From Aliarcobacter cibarius (GTDB taxonomy: Bacteria > Campylobacterota > Campylobacteria > Campylobacterales > Arcobacteraceae), in assembly GCF_013372265.1 (NCBI RefSeq), contig NZ_CP054051.1:1314587-1378586 (forward strand): a stretch of 64,000 bases of DNA, read 5' to 3'. Within the stretch, counting starts at the first letter, position 1, and every line of letters begins with the position of its first letter. Position numbers and translations under genes: made by a program. The notes under the pieces are model-generated. The model searched no databases. It saw nothing but the letters and a program-made list of their open reading frames with translations, and was not told the DNA's origin. Below are positions 47,525-58,587 of the stretch, piece after piece.

Positions 47525-47699
47525 AAAAAGACCCAAGTAGCCGTTAACCATAAAAATGGCCCTGAAAAGTCAGGAAAGTACGCAAGAGCATATTTAAGGA
47601 GCATAAACACAATGAAACGCTGCACACCATATAACTACATATTACATACAAAAATATATTATCGGACCCGCGACAATGGAAATCCCGAACTACTTAGGC
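47525..47699 (-). ncRNA. ssrS: structured RNA, probable 6S RNA
   Basis: About 175 nt between hemD and purD with no ORF. On the minus strand the ends pair (CCTAAGTAG at 47698-47690 with CTACTTGGG at 47540-47532) and a U-run (TCTTTTT) follows. A second stem, GTATGTAA with TTGCGTAC, closes an apical arm beyond a large internal bubble, and the 3' side of the bubble holds a small hairpin (CCTGA-CTTT-TCAGG). The segment GCGGGTCCGATAATAT on the 5' side recalls the conserved region of 6S RNA, which binds RNA polymerase in stationary phase. A TAATAT -10 box lies just upstream. The alternative is a purD leader. Identity rests on shape, not on a covariance search. Confidence 0.62.
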
Positions 47700-47702
47700 T
47701 GT

Positions 47703-47708
47703 ATATTA
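47703..47708 (-). promoter_or_regulatory. -10 box of the structured RNA
   Basis: TAATAT on the minus strand is placed about 5-7 bases before the first paired base of the closing stem, the right distance for a transcription start at about 47699-47697. Confidence 0.45.
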
Positions 47709-47747
47709 TTAAGACTGATTTTATCTAAAATATCTTTAAAATTATGT

Positions 47748-48389
47748 TTAATTAAAATTTGATAGAGCCAGAGTAACACAATCTTTTACACTTGTAGAAC
47801 TACTTATTTGATAATTTTTTATCTCTTTTGGAAGATAAGTTGCTGTAGTTTTTCCAATAACAATAGCCTTATAACTGCTATTCCAAGAAAATTTATTAAA
47901 AAAACACTTAACACTAGAAGGTGAAGTAAAAATTATAATAGAGTCATCTTCCAACTCAATATGTTTTAAATTTTTATTACAAACCGTCTCATAAGATACT
48001 AATTCATCAATATCTATTTCATTTTCTCTTAAAATATTTGGAAGATTAGAAACTGTTATTTTTGCTTTTACATACAAAACTTTTTTATCTTTTAAATGAG
48101 GAATTAACTCTTTTGCAAATTCATTTCCATGCCCACTTGAGCCAATAAAAGCAATATTAGCACCAAATTCATTAGCAATATTTGCTGTTGCTGGAGCAAT
48201 CAAATATGATGGTATGCTTTTCCAATTTACTTTATTATCCTCAAGTGCATAAATTGCACTCTTTGAAGTAAAAACTAAAGCATCATATGAAGTTAAATCT
48301 AAATCAAATTTTAAACTTTGTACTTTAAAAATCTCAAGATTTTCTACACCATCAAATTTTTGATTATTTAGAAGATAAATTTTTGCCAT
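47748..48389 (-). CDS. hemD: uroporphyrinogen-III synthase
   Basis: It closes hydroxymethylbilane to uroporphyrinogen III in heme synthesis. This family is poorly conserved; I recognise it from YDALVFTSKSAIYAL (about 34-48), the GSSGHGNEFAKELI block, SYETV, IIFTSPSSVKCFF and VIGKTTATYL. The 213-residue length is typical of the epsilon group. The start abuts der, so both are cotranscribed. No close alternative family fits this motif order. Confidence 0.88.
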   Translation of the reverse strand: MAKIYLLNNQKFDGVENLEIFKVQSLKFDLDLTSYDALVFTSKSAIYALEDNKVNWKSIPSYLIAPATANIANEFGANIAFIGSSGHGNEFAKELIPHLKDKKVLYVKAKITVSNLPNILRENEIDIDELVSYETVCNKNLKHIELEDDSIIIFTSPSSVKCFFNKFSWNSSYKAIVIGKTTATYLPKEIKNYQISSSTSVKDCVTLALSNFN

Positions 48390-49853
48390 TTATCTTTCCA
48401 AATATTCTTCATCACCCATTTTATCATGTTTTCCTCTTGCAATAACATGAATTGGTGTACCTTCAAAATTAAATTTTTCTCTTAAGAAATTAATTAAATA
48501 TCTTTTATATGAATAGTGTAATAACTGTGGTTTATTCATAACTAAGGCAATTCTAGGTGGTCTTGTACTAAATTGTGTTGAGTAATAAATTCTTAAATAT
48601 GCTCCATTTGGACTAGGAAGTGAGTGTCTAATAACTGCTTCTTCAATAACTTTATTAAGTTGTGAAGTTGGAATTCTTTGAGTATAATTATCAAAGATTT
48701 CAACAATTTTATCTTTCAATCTATCAATACTTCTTCCTGTTTTTGCTGAAACTGCAATAATTGGAGCGTAAGATAAAAATCTAAATCTTCTTCTTACTTC
48801 TTCTTCAATTTTTTGGAATGTATCCATGTTTTCATCCCATTTGTTTAGTACAATAATTGTTCCTAAACCATACTCATCTACAAGACCTGCAATTTTTTCA
48901 TCTAAATCTGTTAATTCTCTTGATGCATCAAGAACAACTAAAGCAACATTCGCTTTTTCTAACATCTCTTTTGTTCGCATTAAAGCATATTTTTCAATTC
49001 CTTCAATGCTTCCTCTTCTTCTTAAACCAGCAGTATCTACAAAAGTTATATTTTTATCTTTATATGAAAATGTTTCATCAACTGGGTCAATTGTTGTTCC
49101 TGCAATTGAAGATACAACGGATCTTTCCATTCCAACAAGAGAATTCAAAATAGAAGATTTTCCAACATTAACACGACCTATAATTGCAACATTTATTGAT
49201 GTGTCGTCTATAACTTCTTCTTCATCAAGTTTTTCTAAACCTTCAATTGAAAAATCTTCATCATTTTCAAATTCATCTTCAAAAAACTCATCCTCAAGTT
49301 CTTTTCTTCTCTTTTCTTCTTCAAGCTTAGCTACAGTTTCTGGATTTTCAGGAAGGTGCTTATAAATCCATTCATAAAGTGTTTTTGTTCCTCTATTATG
49401 AGAAACTGAAATACCAAAAAGATTTTCATCACTTATTCCAAATTCAAAAAATTCCCATAATCTTTCTAATTCTTTGTCATTATCAATTTTATTTACAACT
49501 AATGCAAGCTCTTTTCCTAATCTTTGAAGCTCATAAAATAATTCCTTATCTTTATCATCAGGAATATTTTTCCCATCCACCATAAAAAGTATTATATCAG
49601 CCTCTTTTGCAGTTTTTATAGCTTTATTTTTTACATTTGAAAAAATTTCATCATTTGTTTCATCAATTCCACCTGTATCAAGTAATAATGCAGATCTATC
49701 TAAAATCTCTATTTGATGTTTTTTAATATCTCTTGTAGTACCAGCAATATCTGAAACTATTGCTATTCTTTTATTTGCAAGTCTGTTAAAAAGTGAAGAC
49801 TTCCCAACATTTGGTTGCCCTATTAAAGCAACTTTTTTTAAATTATTTTCCAT
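48390..49853 (-). CDS. der: ribosome biogenesis GTPase Der (EngA)
   Basis: A GTPase with two tandem G domains needed for 50S subunit maturation. The first G1 loop is GQPNVGKSSL (about 12-21), with DTGG and NKID. The second is GRVNVGKSSIL (about 226-236), with DTAGLRRRG and NKWD. A KH-like domain follows (about 380-487). A highly acidic linker of about 35 residues between the G domains (EDEFFEDEFENDEDF) is longer than in E. coli. ATG at 49853. Confidence 0.96.
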   Translation of the reverse strand: MENNLKKVALIGQPNVGKSSLFNRLANKRIAIVSDIAGTTRDIKKHQIEILDRSALLLDTGGIDETNDEIFSNVKNKAIKTAKEADIILFMVDGKNIPDDKDKELFYELQRLGKELALVVNKIDNDKELERLWEFFEFGISDENLFGISVSHNRGTKTLYEWIYKHLPENPETVAKLEEEKRRKELEDEFFEDEFENDEDFSIEGLEKLDEEEVIDDTSINVAIIGRVNVGKSSILNSLVGMERSVVSSIAGTTIDPVDETFSYKDKNITFVDTAGLRRRGSIEGIEKYALMRTKEMLEKANVALVVLDASRELTDLDEKIAGLVDEYGLGTIIVLNKWDENMDTFQKIEEEVRRRFRFLSYAPIIAVSAKTGRSIDRLKDKIVEIFDNYTQRIPTSQLNKVIEEAVIRHSLPSPNGAYLRIYYSTQFSTRPPRIALVMNKPQLLHYSYKRYLINFLREKFNFEGTPIHVIARGKHDKMGDEEYLER

Positions 49854-49882
49854 AAATTTTATAATCCTATTTTATAAATTAA

Positions 49883-49913
49883 AAAAGGTATTAGCTCGTC
49901 GCTAATACCTTTT
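49883..49913 (-). terminator. terminator of hpf
   Basis: A 13-bp perfect stem (AAAAGGTATTAGC with GCTAATACCTTTT) and a 5-base loop, ending in a T-run on the minus strand. It lies between the hpf stop and the der start, so der needs its own promoter or read-through. Confidence 0.8.
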
Positions 49914-49931
49914 CTTATCTTCTTTTATCTT

Positions 49932-50474
49932 CTAATAAAGCCCAAATTTACCAGCTACATTTGCTTTATATAGAACTCTCATATTATCGTCTTTATCATA
50001 AAAAACTTTAAATTGTGCAGTAGAATTTTTTAAATCTTCTAAAGCTTCTTCAATATCAATTGGTTTATATGATGTTAATCTTTGAGGTATGATTTCATCT
50101 TCAAATCTTTCTAATTCTTGTGCGATTTTATCTTGAACTTCAGTTAATTCAAGTTCACTTAATTTTGTAGCTTTATGAGCCGAAATTTTATCATGATGTC
50201 TTCTTAAAACTTTAGATACCCTATCTACAGCTATATCAATAGCAGAATATAAGTCTTTATCTCTTTGTTTTACAACAACAGTATCGATATTTGCGATATT
50301 TAATGTAAATTCAAATGTAAATGATTTTTTACCTTGTTTTTCATCTGCGCTCACTATAGAAGCCACAGAAATAATATCTAAATTATATTTTTCAAATGCA
50401 GAAATAGAACTATTTATATAATCTTTTATTGCATCTGTTAATTTAATGTGTCTTCCAACGATACTTGTATTCAT
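49932..50474 (-). CDS. hpf: ribosome hibernation promoting factor, long form
   Basis: The N-terminal about 100 residues are the HPF/RaiA ribosome-binding domain (TSIVGRHIKLTDAIKDYI, then DLYSAIDIAVDRVSKVLRRH). A linker and the C-terminal dimerisation domain (FKVFYDKDDNMRVLYKANVAGKFGLY split at about 155-180) make it the long form, which joins two 70S ribosomes into inactive 100S dimers. ATG at 50474 has AAGGAG 6 bases upstream; a TTG at 50480 would have no room for it. It is monocistronic, ended by the hairpin at 49883-49913. Confidence 0.93.
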   Translation of the reverse strand: MNTSIVGRHIKLTDAIKDYINSSISAFEKYNLDIISVASIVSADEKQGKKSFTFEFTLNIANIDTVVVKQRDKDLYSAIDIAVDRVSKVLRRHHDKISAHKATKLSELELTEVQDKIAQELERFEDEIIPQRLTSYKPIDIEEALEDLKNSTAQFKVFYDKDDNMRVLYKANVAGKFGLY

Positions 50475-50579
50475 AATCAACTCCTTATATTGTGATTGAA
50501 TTATTGTAGCATAAAAAAGTTAAATTGGTTCAAAAAATCTTCAATTTATGGTACTTGAATTGATTTCTTAAACTTATTA

Positions 50580-53489
50580 TTAATTGTTACTTAAATTTAA
50601 ACCATTAAAAATATTAACAGGAGCTGTAAAAACTCTTTTAAAAATATTCATTGGTGCAGAAAAACTATCTTTTAAAAGATTTGTAGAGATTTTCGGATCA
50701 CCTAAACTTCCATGAATATCAACTAATGTTTCAACTCTTTCTTGATCTCCTAATAATATATAATTTACTAAAGGAATAAATCTTACAAAAGTTGTATAGT
50801 CTTTTAGAAATATTAAATTTACTTTAGCATTTATTATAAAATTATTTAAATCAACAACTCCAAATCCTTCAAAATCTATTCCATTTCCAATAGTATTTAA
50901 ATTATCAATTCTTAAAATATTTTCGTTTCTGTCATAAGTAAACTCCATATTTCCTTCTTTTAATGTATAAACACCTATGTTTTTAAGCCCTATACTAGCT
51001 GCTGGAAGTGCAAAAAGAGGATTAAATGGAAGAGTTACTAATTGTGCAGCAAGTGCAGGAGTTGTTTCAACAAACGCTAAAAGATTACTTAATATTGATA
51101 AATTTGAAATTGCACTATCTTTTATCAAAAGCTTTCCATTAAACAAATCATAATTCCCATTTGCATATAAATTAATTGTTCCACCATTTACAACTTGTTT
51201 ATTCAACAATGTATTTATAAACTCTTCACTCAAATCAGCAGCAAGTATCTCTATATCATTATTCTCATATTCATTGAAAGTAAATTCACTATTTTTATGT
51301 TTTAAATATATAAATTTTTCTTTTTCATTTAAATTTACAATATAACTATCTGCTAAAATTTTATAATCTTCATTTATTGTAATATTCGAATTTATTCCAT
51401 TTAAAAGTAGTTTTTTATAATTTAATTTACTAGCCCCTTTTAAAGTCAAAATAACATCTAAATTTTTTATATCTAACTTCAAAAAATCATTTTTTAATTC
51501 TAATTTTAAAGAGTCATCAGTACTAGAAATTTTTGTAATATCATCTTTGATATTTCCAGTTATTTCTAACTCTTTTAAATCTTCACCATCTTTTTTAAGT
51601 GGAAAACTAATATTTTCTAAAAGAGCTTCAAAATTTATTTCATCTTTTGTTAGAAAAACTTTTGCATTTTTAAAATCATAAATATCATCTTCTTGTTGTA
51701 AAGAGCAATTTTCTAAAGTAATATTTATATTTTTATCAAAACTTTTATTGATATTTTTTGAAAAATTATCGACAATTTTGTAATCTTTTAAATAAACATT
51801 ATTCTTATCTTTTGTATCTTCTATTTTTATACTATTATCTTTAGAAATAACTCTTATAGAGTCATCTTTGATTGAACCTTCAATATTAAGTTCAGATACT
51901 TTATTCTCATTTCTATAAAGAGGTAAGTCCAAACCACCTATAATAGCTTCAAAATCTATATTATTTTCATTAAATACTTTTAAAATCAAATCTCCAGATT
52001 TTATAGAAAAATCTTGTAAAAATTTTGAATAGTTATAAATTTTGCTCAAATCTTCAATTATTATAAAAAGTTGATCTTCCATTTTTAGTTTTGTATTTAA
52101 ACTTTGAATGTTGATATCTAATTTTTTTGAAAAATCCATATTCAAAGGAGTAATTAAATTTTTCACTTCAATTATTTGATTATTTTTATTATCTTTAATC
52201 AAAAGCTTACTTATGTTAGCGCTACCTTCAGCCTTTAAAGTTTTAGTATCTATTTTTATATCTGCATTTGCATCTATAATATCTTTAAACAAAAAATTTG
52301 CATCTTTAATATAAACTATATCATTTTCAAGTAAGACTTTTGCTTTTTTACTTTTAAACTCAAATGTATCAATTAAGATGTCACTATTTTCTACAATAAA
52401 TTCACCTTTGGTATTTAAAGATTTTTTCTCATCATATGGGAAACTTAATAGAAGTTTTGCATCTGTAATACCACTTTTTTGTAAAATTGGTAAATTTATA
52501 TCATATGCTTTTAGAATAGCTAAAACATCCTTATCTAACTTTGTTTTTGTTTCGATGTTTACATCAACTACACCATTGATTTCATCTGTTAAATTTTTTA
52601 AAGTAACATAAGAATCTTTTAAATTTTTATCCTTAAATTTGGCATCAATTAAATCAAAATGTAATACATTATCTTTAAATTTCACTTTTACATTTTGCGT
52701 TATTATCTTATCAACTTTTTTATGGAACATTATTTTTGCATTTTTTATATGAGCTTCACCCTGTAAAGATTTTTCAATAAGTTCATTTTTATTTAAATCA
52801 TATTCTCCATAGAACCAATCAAATTTAAAGTCTCCAACTACATTATCATACATCCACTGATTTGCTATTTCAGGCAAATCTAAAAACTTTTTTAAAAAAT
52901 ATAAATTTTTAAAATACTCACTTCTTGTAAAAAATTTCAATTTATCTTTTGAAATATCAATATTTGTCTTAGAAATAATACCTTCGTAATGTATATCACC
53001 AAAATATTTAATTTCATTTTTAAAATAATCTAATTCAATAAATCCCTCAAATAGAACATTATAATCTTTTAAATAAAGAGATTTAACATTAAATTCTAAC
53101 TGCTTAGAAGCTCTATTTAAAGTAGAAACTATATTTACAAACTTATTATCTAAATATAAATCATCATTATCTATGAAAATAGAAAATTCATTTCCATCTA
53201 TTTTTAGGTTTTTTATGTCTACTTCTTGAAAAAAATTCATTATGCTAGGAAGTAATTCTATATTCTTTTTTAAGTCTTCAATTGATGATTTAACTTCACT
53301 CTTTTTTGATGTAAACTCAATTTTATCAACTTTAACAATGAGTTTTTTATCCAATTTTATATAGAATTGCGACACAAAAAGATTAGAGAAGGAAAAAGAG
53401 TTTATTTTGATACCTGAAAATAGAATAGAAAATAATAATATTATAAACAAAAACAAAAAGAGAAGTAGAGCTTTTATAGCTTTTAGCAT
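50580..53489 (-). CDS. AsmA/YhdP-like envelope protein
   Basis: One N-terminal membrane helix (about 5-28) anchors a 940-residue periplasmic region rich in repeated beta strands, with a C-terminal AsmA-like segment (NGGTINLYANGNYDLFNG, and VVDLNNFIINAKVNLIF). This is the pattern of YhdP/TamB/AsmA proteins, now seen as bridges that move phospholipids from inner to outer membrane. ATG at 53489 has AAGGAT upstream. Its first 83 bases overlap the start of mltG on the other strand. There are several internal near-repeats (LSELNIEGSIKDDSIRVISKD versus LKELEITGNIKDDITKISSTD), each shown here only in part. Confidence 0.85.
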   Translation of the reverse strand: MLKAIKALLLFLFLFIILLFSILFSGIKINSFSFSNLFVSQFYIKLDKKLIVKVDKIEFTSKKSEVKSSIEDLKKNIELLPSIMNFFQEVDIKNLKIDGNEFSIFIDNDDLYLDNKFVNIVSTLNRASKQLEFNVKSLYLKDYNVLFEGFIELDYFKNEIKYFGDIHYEGIISKTNIDISKDKLKFFTRSEYFKNLYFLKKFLDLPEIANQWMYDNVVGDFKFDWFYGEYDLNKNELIEKSLQGEAHIKNAKIMFHKKVDKIITQNVKVKFKDNVLHFDLIDAKFKDKNLKDSYVTLKNLTDEINGVVDVNIETKTKLDKDVLAILKAYDINLPILQKSGITDAKLLLSFPYDEKKSLNTKGEFIVENSDILIDTFEFKSKKAKVLLENDIVYIKDANFLFKDIIDANADIKIDTKTLKAEGSANISKLLIKDNKNNQIIEVKNLITPLNMDFSKKLDINIQSLNTKLKMEDQLFIIIEDLSKIYNYSKFLQDFSIKSGDLILKVFNENNIDFEAIIGGLDLPLYRNENKVSELNIEGSIKDDSIRVISKDNSIKIEDTKDKNNVYLKDYKIVDNFSKNINKSFDKNINITLENCSLQQEDDIYDFKNAKVFLTKDEINFEALLENISFPLKKDGEDLKELEITGNIKDDITKISSTDDSLKLELKNDFLKLDIKNLDVILTLKGASKLNYKKLLLNGINSNITINEDYKILADSYIVNLNEKEKFIYLKHKNSEFTFNEYENNDIEILAADLSEEFINTLLNKQVVNGGTINLYANGNYDLFNGKLLIKDSAISNLSILSNLLAFVETTPALAAQLVTLPFNPLFALPAASIGLKNIGVYTLKEGNMEFTYDRNENILRIDNLNTIGNGIDFEGFGVVDLNNFIINAKVNLIFLKDYTTFVRFIPLVNYILLGDQERVETLVDIHGSLGDPKISTNLLKDSFSAPMNIFKRVFTAPVNIFNGLNLSNN

Positions 53490-54531
53490 TATTGAAAGTA
53501 TCCTTATTTTTTCTATTGTTCTTTTATACTATTTGACTCTACCAATGACATCATCAAAAATCCTTTTTATTCCAAAAGGTAGTACTAATAATATCATAAA
53601 TTACTTAAATAAAAGTGGTTATGAAATGAATATATTAGATGAAGTAGTAATAAAAGCAACAGGCTTTATACAAAGTGGTTGGATTGATATTGGAGAGACT
53701 AATCTTACGAAAATGGATTTTATTATTAGATTAGTAAACTCAAAAGCTGCAATGAAAAACATTACTTTAGTTCCTGGTGAAACGTATTATGTTTTTTTAA
53801 AAAAACTTGCAAAAGAGTTTGAGTTAAATGAAGAGAAATTATATAAAGTTTATAGTGAATTTGCATATAAACTAGATGGTAATATTCTTGCAGATACTTA
53901 TTCCCTACCTATTGGAATGAATGAAGATTATATTATTTTGTATTTACTATCTCAAACAGATAAAAAATATGAAGAATTCTCAACTAAAATATTTGGTTCA
54001 TATGACAAAAAGAAGTGGTATAACTACATAACATTAGCATCTATTATTCAAAAAGAAGCTGCAACAATAAATGAAATGCCAATAGTTGCTAGTGTAATTC
54101 ATAATAGACTTAAAAAAAATATGGCTCTTCAAATGGATGGAACTTTAAACTATGGTAAATATTCAAATACTGTAATTACTGCTGATAGAATAAGAAATGA
54201 TGAAAGTTCATATAATACTTATAAATATAAAGGGTTACCAAAAGATCCTATTTGTGCTGTTAGTTTAGATTCTATTAAAGCTGGAATATTTCCTGTAAAA
54301 AGTGATTACTTATATTTTGTAAGAGATAACAAAACAGGTCTTCATAAATTCTCAAATTCTTATGAAACACATCAAGCAAATATAAATTCAAATGTTGGCG
54401 TAGAAAAAACTTATACAAAAGTAAAAGAAGAAGAGACTCAAATTGATACTCAAGCTGAAGATATAATGAAAACTGATATTACAAAACAAAAAGCTTCTTC
54501 AATCAAAGACCTATTTAATAGCATAAATTAA
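53407..54531 (+). CDS. mltG: endolytic murein transglycosylase MltG
   Basis: An inner-membrane enzyme that cuts nascent glycan strands and sets their length. The membrane helix lies at about 22-46 and the YceG-like domain after it, with the catalytic E217 in ASIIQKEAAT, and NRLKKNMALQMDGTLNYG. The 374-residue length is typical. The start is TTG at 53407; the next in-frame ATG (53548) would remove the membrane helix, so the TTG is strongly favoured. The start overlaps the divergent AsmA-like gene by 83 bases. Confidence 0.93.
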   Translation: MIPENRIENNNIINKNKKRSRAFIAFSIIESILIFSIVLLYYLTLPMTSSKILFIPKGSTNNIINYLNKSGYEMNILDEVVIKATGFIQSGWIDIGETNLTKMDFIIRLVNSKAAMKNITLVPGETYYVFLKKLAKEFELNEEKLYKVYSEFAYKLDGNILADTYSLPIGMNEDYIILYLLSQTDKKYEEFSTKIFGSYDKKKWYNYITLASIIQKEAATINEMPIVASVIHNRLKKNMALQMDGTLNYGKYSNTVITADRIRNDESSYNTYKYKGLPKDPICAVSLDSIKAGIFPVKSDYLYFVRDNKTGLHKFSNSYETHQANINSNVGVEKTYTKVKEEETQIDTQAEDIMKTDITKQKASSIKDLFNSIN

Positions 54532-54536
54532 GATGT

Positions 54537-54561
54537 GAATATTTGAAACAATCAAATATTC
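54537..54561 (+). terminator. hairpin after mltG
   Basis: GAATATTTGA pairs perfectly with TCAAATATTC across a 5-base loop, 5 bases after the mltG stop. No clear T-run follows. Confidence 0.55.
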
Positions 54562-54647
54562 GCTCTGCTTAAATTACACAATTTCAATCCTTTTAAATAA
54601 AATTAAAGCTAAAATCCACGCATATCAAAATTTAACATTTAGGATAA

Positions 54648-56843
<2,196 letters not shown>

Positions 56844-56846
56844 TTT

Positions 56847-56874
56847 AAAAAGAGAAGATTTTTCTTCTCTTTTT
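56847..56874 (+). terminator. Rho-independent terminator of icd
   Basis: A 12-bp stem (AAAAAGAGAAGA with TCTTCTCTTTTT) around TTTT, ending in a T-run at 56870-56875, placed 4 bases after the icd stop. Confidence 0.85.
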
Positions 56875-56965
56875 TACTAAAATAACTAAAAAATCAGATC
56901 TATCTCTTCTAAACAATTAACTAAATAGTGATATAATCTTTCAATTTTAAACTAAGGTAATAATT

Positions 56966-57919
56966 TTGAATGATATAACAATTGGAATAATAGGAGTTGG
57001 GAATGTTGGCTCAACTTTGGCTTTTAATCTAGCAATTAGTGGTCTTTGTAATACAATTTTATTAAAAGATATTAGAGAAGATTTTACAAAAGCAATGGCT
57101 TTAGATATTTCTCAAGCAGCTAAAGCATCAAATAATAATACAAAAGTAAAAGCTTGTTTTTCTAAAGATGAATTTAAAAATTGTAAAATAATAATAATTA
57201 CAGCAGGAATTGCAAGAAAACCAAATATGAGTAGAGAAGATTTACTTTTAACAAATACAAAAATTGTTAAAAATATTTTTGATGAAGTACAAGAACAAAA
57301 TAAAGATGCAATTTTTATAATAGTTTCAAATCCTTTAGATACTATGGTATACGCTGCATTAGAGAAATCTAAATTATCAAGAAATAGAGTTTTTGGAATG
57401 GCTGGTGCTCTTGATACTTCAAGATTTAAGCACTATATTGAAGAAAAACTTACAATTAACTATAAAAATATAGATGCTTTAGTAATAGGAAGTCACTCAA
57501 ATAAAATGGTTCCATTAATTAATCATGTAAAAATAGATGATAAACTGCTAATAGATATTTTAAATAAAGAGGATATCAATTATATTTTAGAAAATACTCA
57601 AAATGGTGGTGCAAAGATTGTTGAGCTTTTAAAAACTGGGTCAGCATATTTTGCCCCAGCACACTGTTGTTTTTTAATGTGTAAAGCTATTATAACTGAT
57701 AGTAAAGATGTTTTTTCATGTTCAGTTAAACTTCTTGGAGAGTATAATTATAATGATTTACCTCTTGGTGTTCCTTGTATTCTAGGAAAAAATGGTATTG
57801 AAGAAGTTTTAGAACTAGAATTAAGCAAAGAAGAGCTAGATGAACTAAAAAATTCTATGTCGGTTATTGAAAATAGTATAAATCTTTTAAAAGGAGTGAA
57901 AAATGAAACAAACATTTGA
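56966..57919 (+). CDS. mdh: malate dehydrogenase (LDH-like type)
   Basis: It interconverts malate and oxaloacetate with NAD+. The Rossmann motif is GVGNVGS (10-16). The substrate loop reads ARKPNMSREDLL, in which the Arg after Ala marks malate rather than lactate specificity. VSNPLDTMVY and GSHSNKMVPL carry the catalytic Asp/His region. The 317-residue length is of the LDH-like MDH3 class. TTG at 56966 has AAGG 9 bases upstream. It overlaps the HMA gene by 17 bases. Confidence 0.94.
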   Translation: MNDITIGIIGVGNVGSTLAFNLAISGLCNTILLKDIREDFTKAMALDISQAAKASNNNTKVKACFSKDEFKNCKIIIITAGIARKPNMSREDLLLTNTKIVKNIFDEVQEQNKDAIFIIVSNPLDTMVYAALEKSKLSRNRVFGMAGALDTSRFKHYIEEKLTINYKNIDALVIGSHSNKMVPLINHVKIDDKLLIDILNKEDINYILENTQNGGAKIVELLKTGSAYFAPAHCCFLMCKAIITDSKDVFSCSVKLLGEYNYNDLPLGVPCILGKNGIEEVLELELSKEELDELKNSMSVIENSINLLKGVKNETNI

Positions 57920-58193
57920 AGTTTATAATGTTAAATGTGGTGGTTGTGCTAACACTTTAATCAAATCTCTAAAAGATGAATTTGGAGAAGTTGTTGTAGA
58001 TTTAGAAGTAAATCCAAAAAAAATAACTTTAGATCTAGAAGAAAACCAACTTGAATCATTAAAATTAAAACTAAGAAGTTTAGGCTATCCATTAACGACA
58101 GATGAGTTAAGTGGTTTTGAAAAAGCAACAACAACAGCAAAGAGTTTTGTATCTTGTGCTATTGGAAAAATTGATGTTGCTATAAATAAATAA
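57903..58193 (+). CDS. heavy-metal-associated (HMA) domain protein
   Basis: The metal-binding CGGC motif (C12-x2-C15) and a beta-alpha-beta pattern over residues 1-68 mark an HMA domain, as in copper chaperones. A C-terminal tail of about 28 residues contains a third cysteine (SFVSCAIGK) and is not part of the normal fold. ATG at 57903 lies inside mdh and has AAAAGGAG upstream. The metal is most likely copper, by family. Why it is coupled to mdh is unclear. Confidence 0.87.
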   Translation: MKQTFEVYNVKCGGCANTLIKSLKDEFGEVVVDLEVNPKKITLDLEENQLESLKLKLRSLGYPLTTDELSGFEKATTTAKSFVSCAIGKIDVAINK

Positions 58194-58269
58194 TATTTGA
58201 TTAGAATCAAGTTATATTAATTTTATTTATACTAGAATTAATCAATTTATTTCAAGAGGAGAAAAAATT

Positions 58270-58548
58270 ATGAAAAAGATTATAATTGCAACTACAGTTT
58301 TAGCAGCATCGTTTGCTTTTGCTAATCCATATGCAAAATGTGTAGCATGTCATGGTGCTAATGGGGAGAAAGTAGCTTTAGGAAAATCTAAAATTATTAA
58401 AGATATGACAAAAGCTGATTTTGTTGCTGCACTTAAAGGTTACAAAGATGGAACTTACGGTGGACCACAAAAAGCATTAATGGTAGGTCAAGTAAAAGAT
58501 ATGGATGAAGCAACTATGAATGCTATTGCGGATCTTATTATTAAATAA
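58270..58548 (+). CDS. small periplasmic c-type cytochrome (cytochrome c553-like)
   Basis: A signal peptide (about 1-18, ending AFA) precedes the heme motif CVACH (24-28). M71 or M78 would be the sixth iron ligand (KALMVGQVKDM). The 92-residue length fits class I monoheme cytochromes that carry electrons from the bc1 complex to the cbb3 oxidase in Campylobacterota. ATG at 58270 has AAGAGGAG upstream. A bidirectional hairpin follows the stop. Confidence 0.92.
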   Translation: MKKIIIATTVLAASFAFANPYAKCVACHGANGEKVALGKSKIIKDMTKADFVAALKGYKDGTYGGPQKALMVGQVKDMDEATMNAIADLIIK

Positions 58549-58558
58549 TTTCATAATT

Positions 58559-58587
58559 AAATAGCTAAGATTATCTCTTAGCTATTT
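58559..58587. terminator. bidirectional terminator between cytochrome c and the convergent gene
   Basis: A 12-bp stem (AAATAGCTAAGA with TCTTAGCTATTT) and a 5-base loop lie between two convergent stops, with A/T runs on both sides. Confidence 0.75.

Noticed and set aside
47525-47699. tRNA, tmRNA, RNase P RNA or SRP RNA
   Set aside because: No cloverleaf or CCA end, no GGAAAGUCC-type RNase P core, no SRP GGAA tetraloop helix; the long terminal stem with central bubble fits 6S better.
47525-47699. Purine riboswitch in front of purD
   Set aside because: I see no three-way junction with the conserved purine-aptamer loops, and the region has its own terminator; kept only as an alternative reading.
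48826-49365. 179-codon open frame on the plus strand inside der
   Set aside because: It is Ser-rich and lies antisense to the acidic linker and second G domain of der; it is a codon-bias shadow without a ribosome site.
58197-58210. TTGATT-AG-AATCAA palindrome before the cytochrome gene
   Set aside because: Six-base arms in AT-rich DNA are expected by chance; no overlap with a promoter could be argued.
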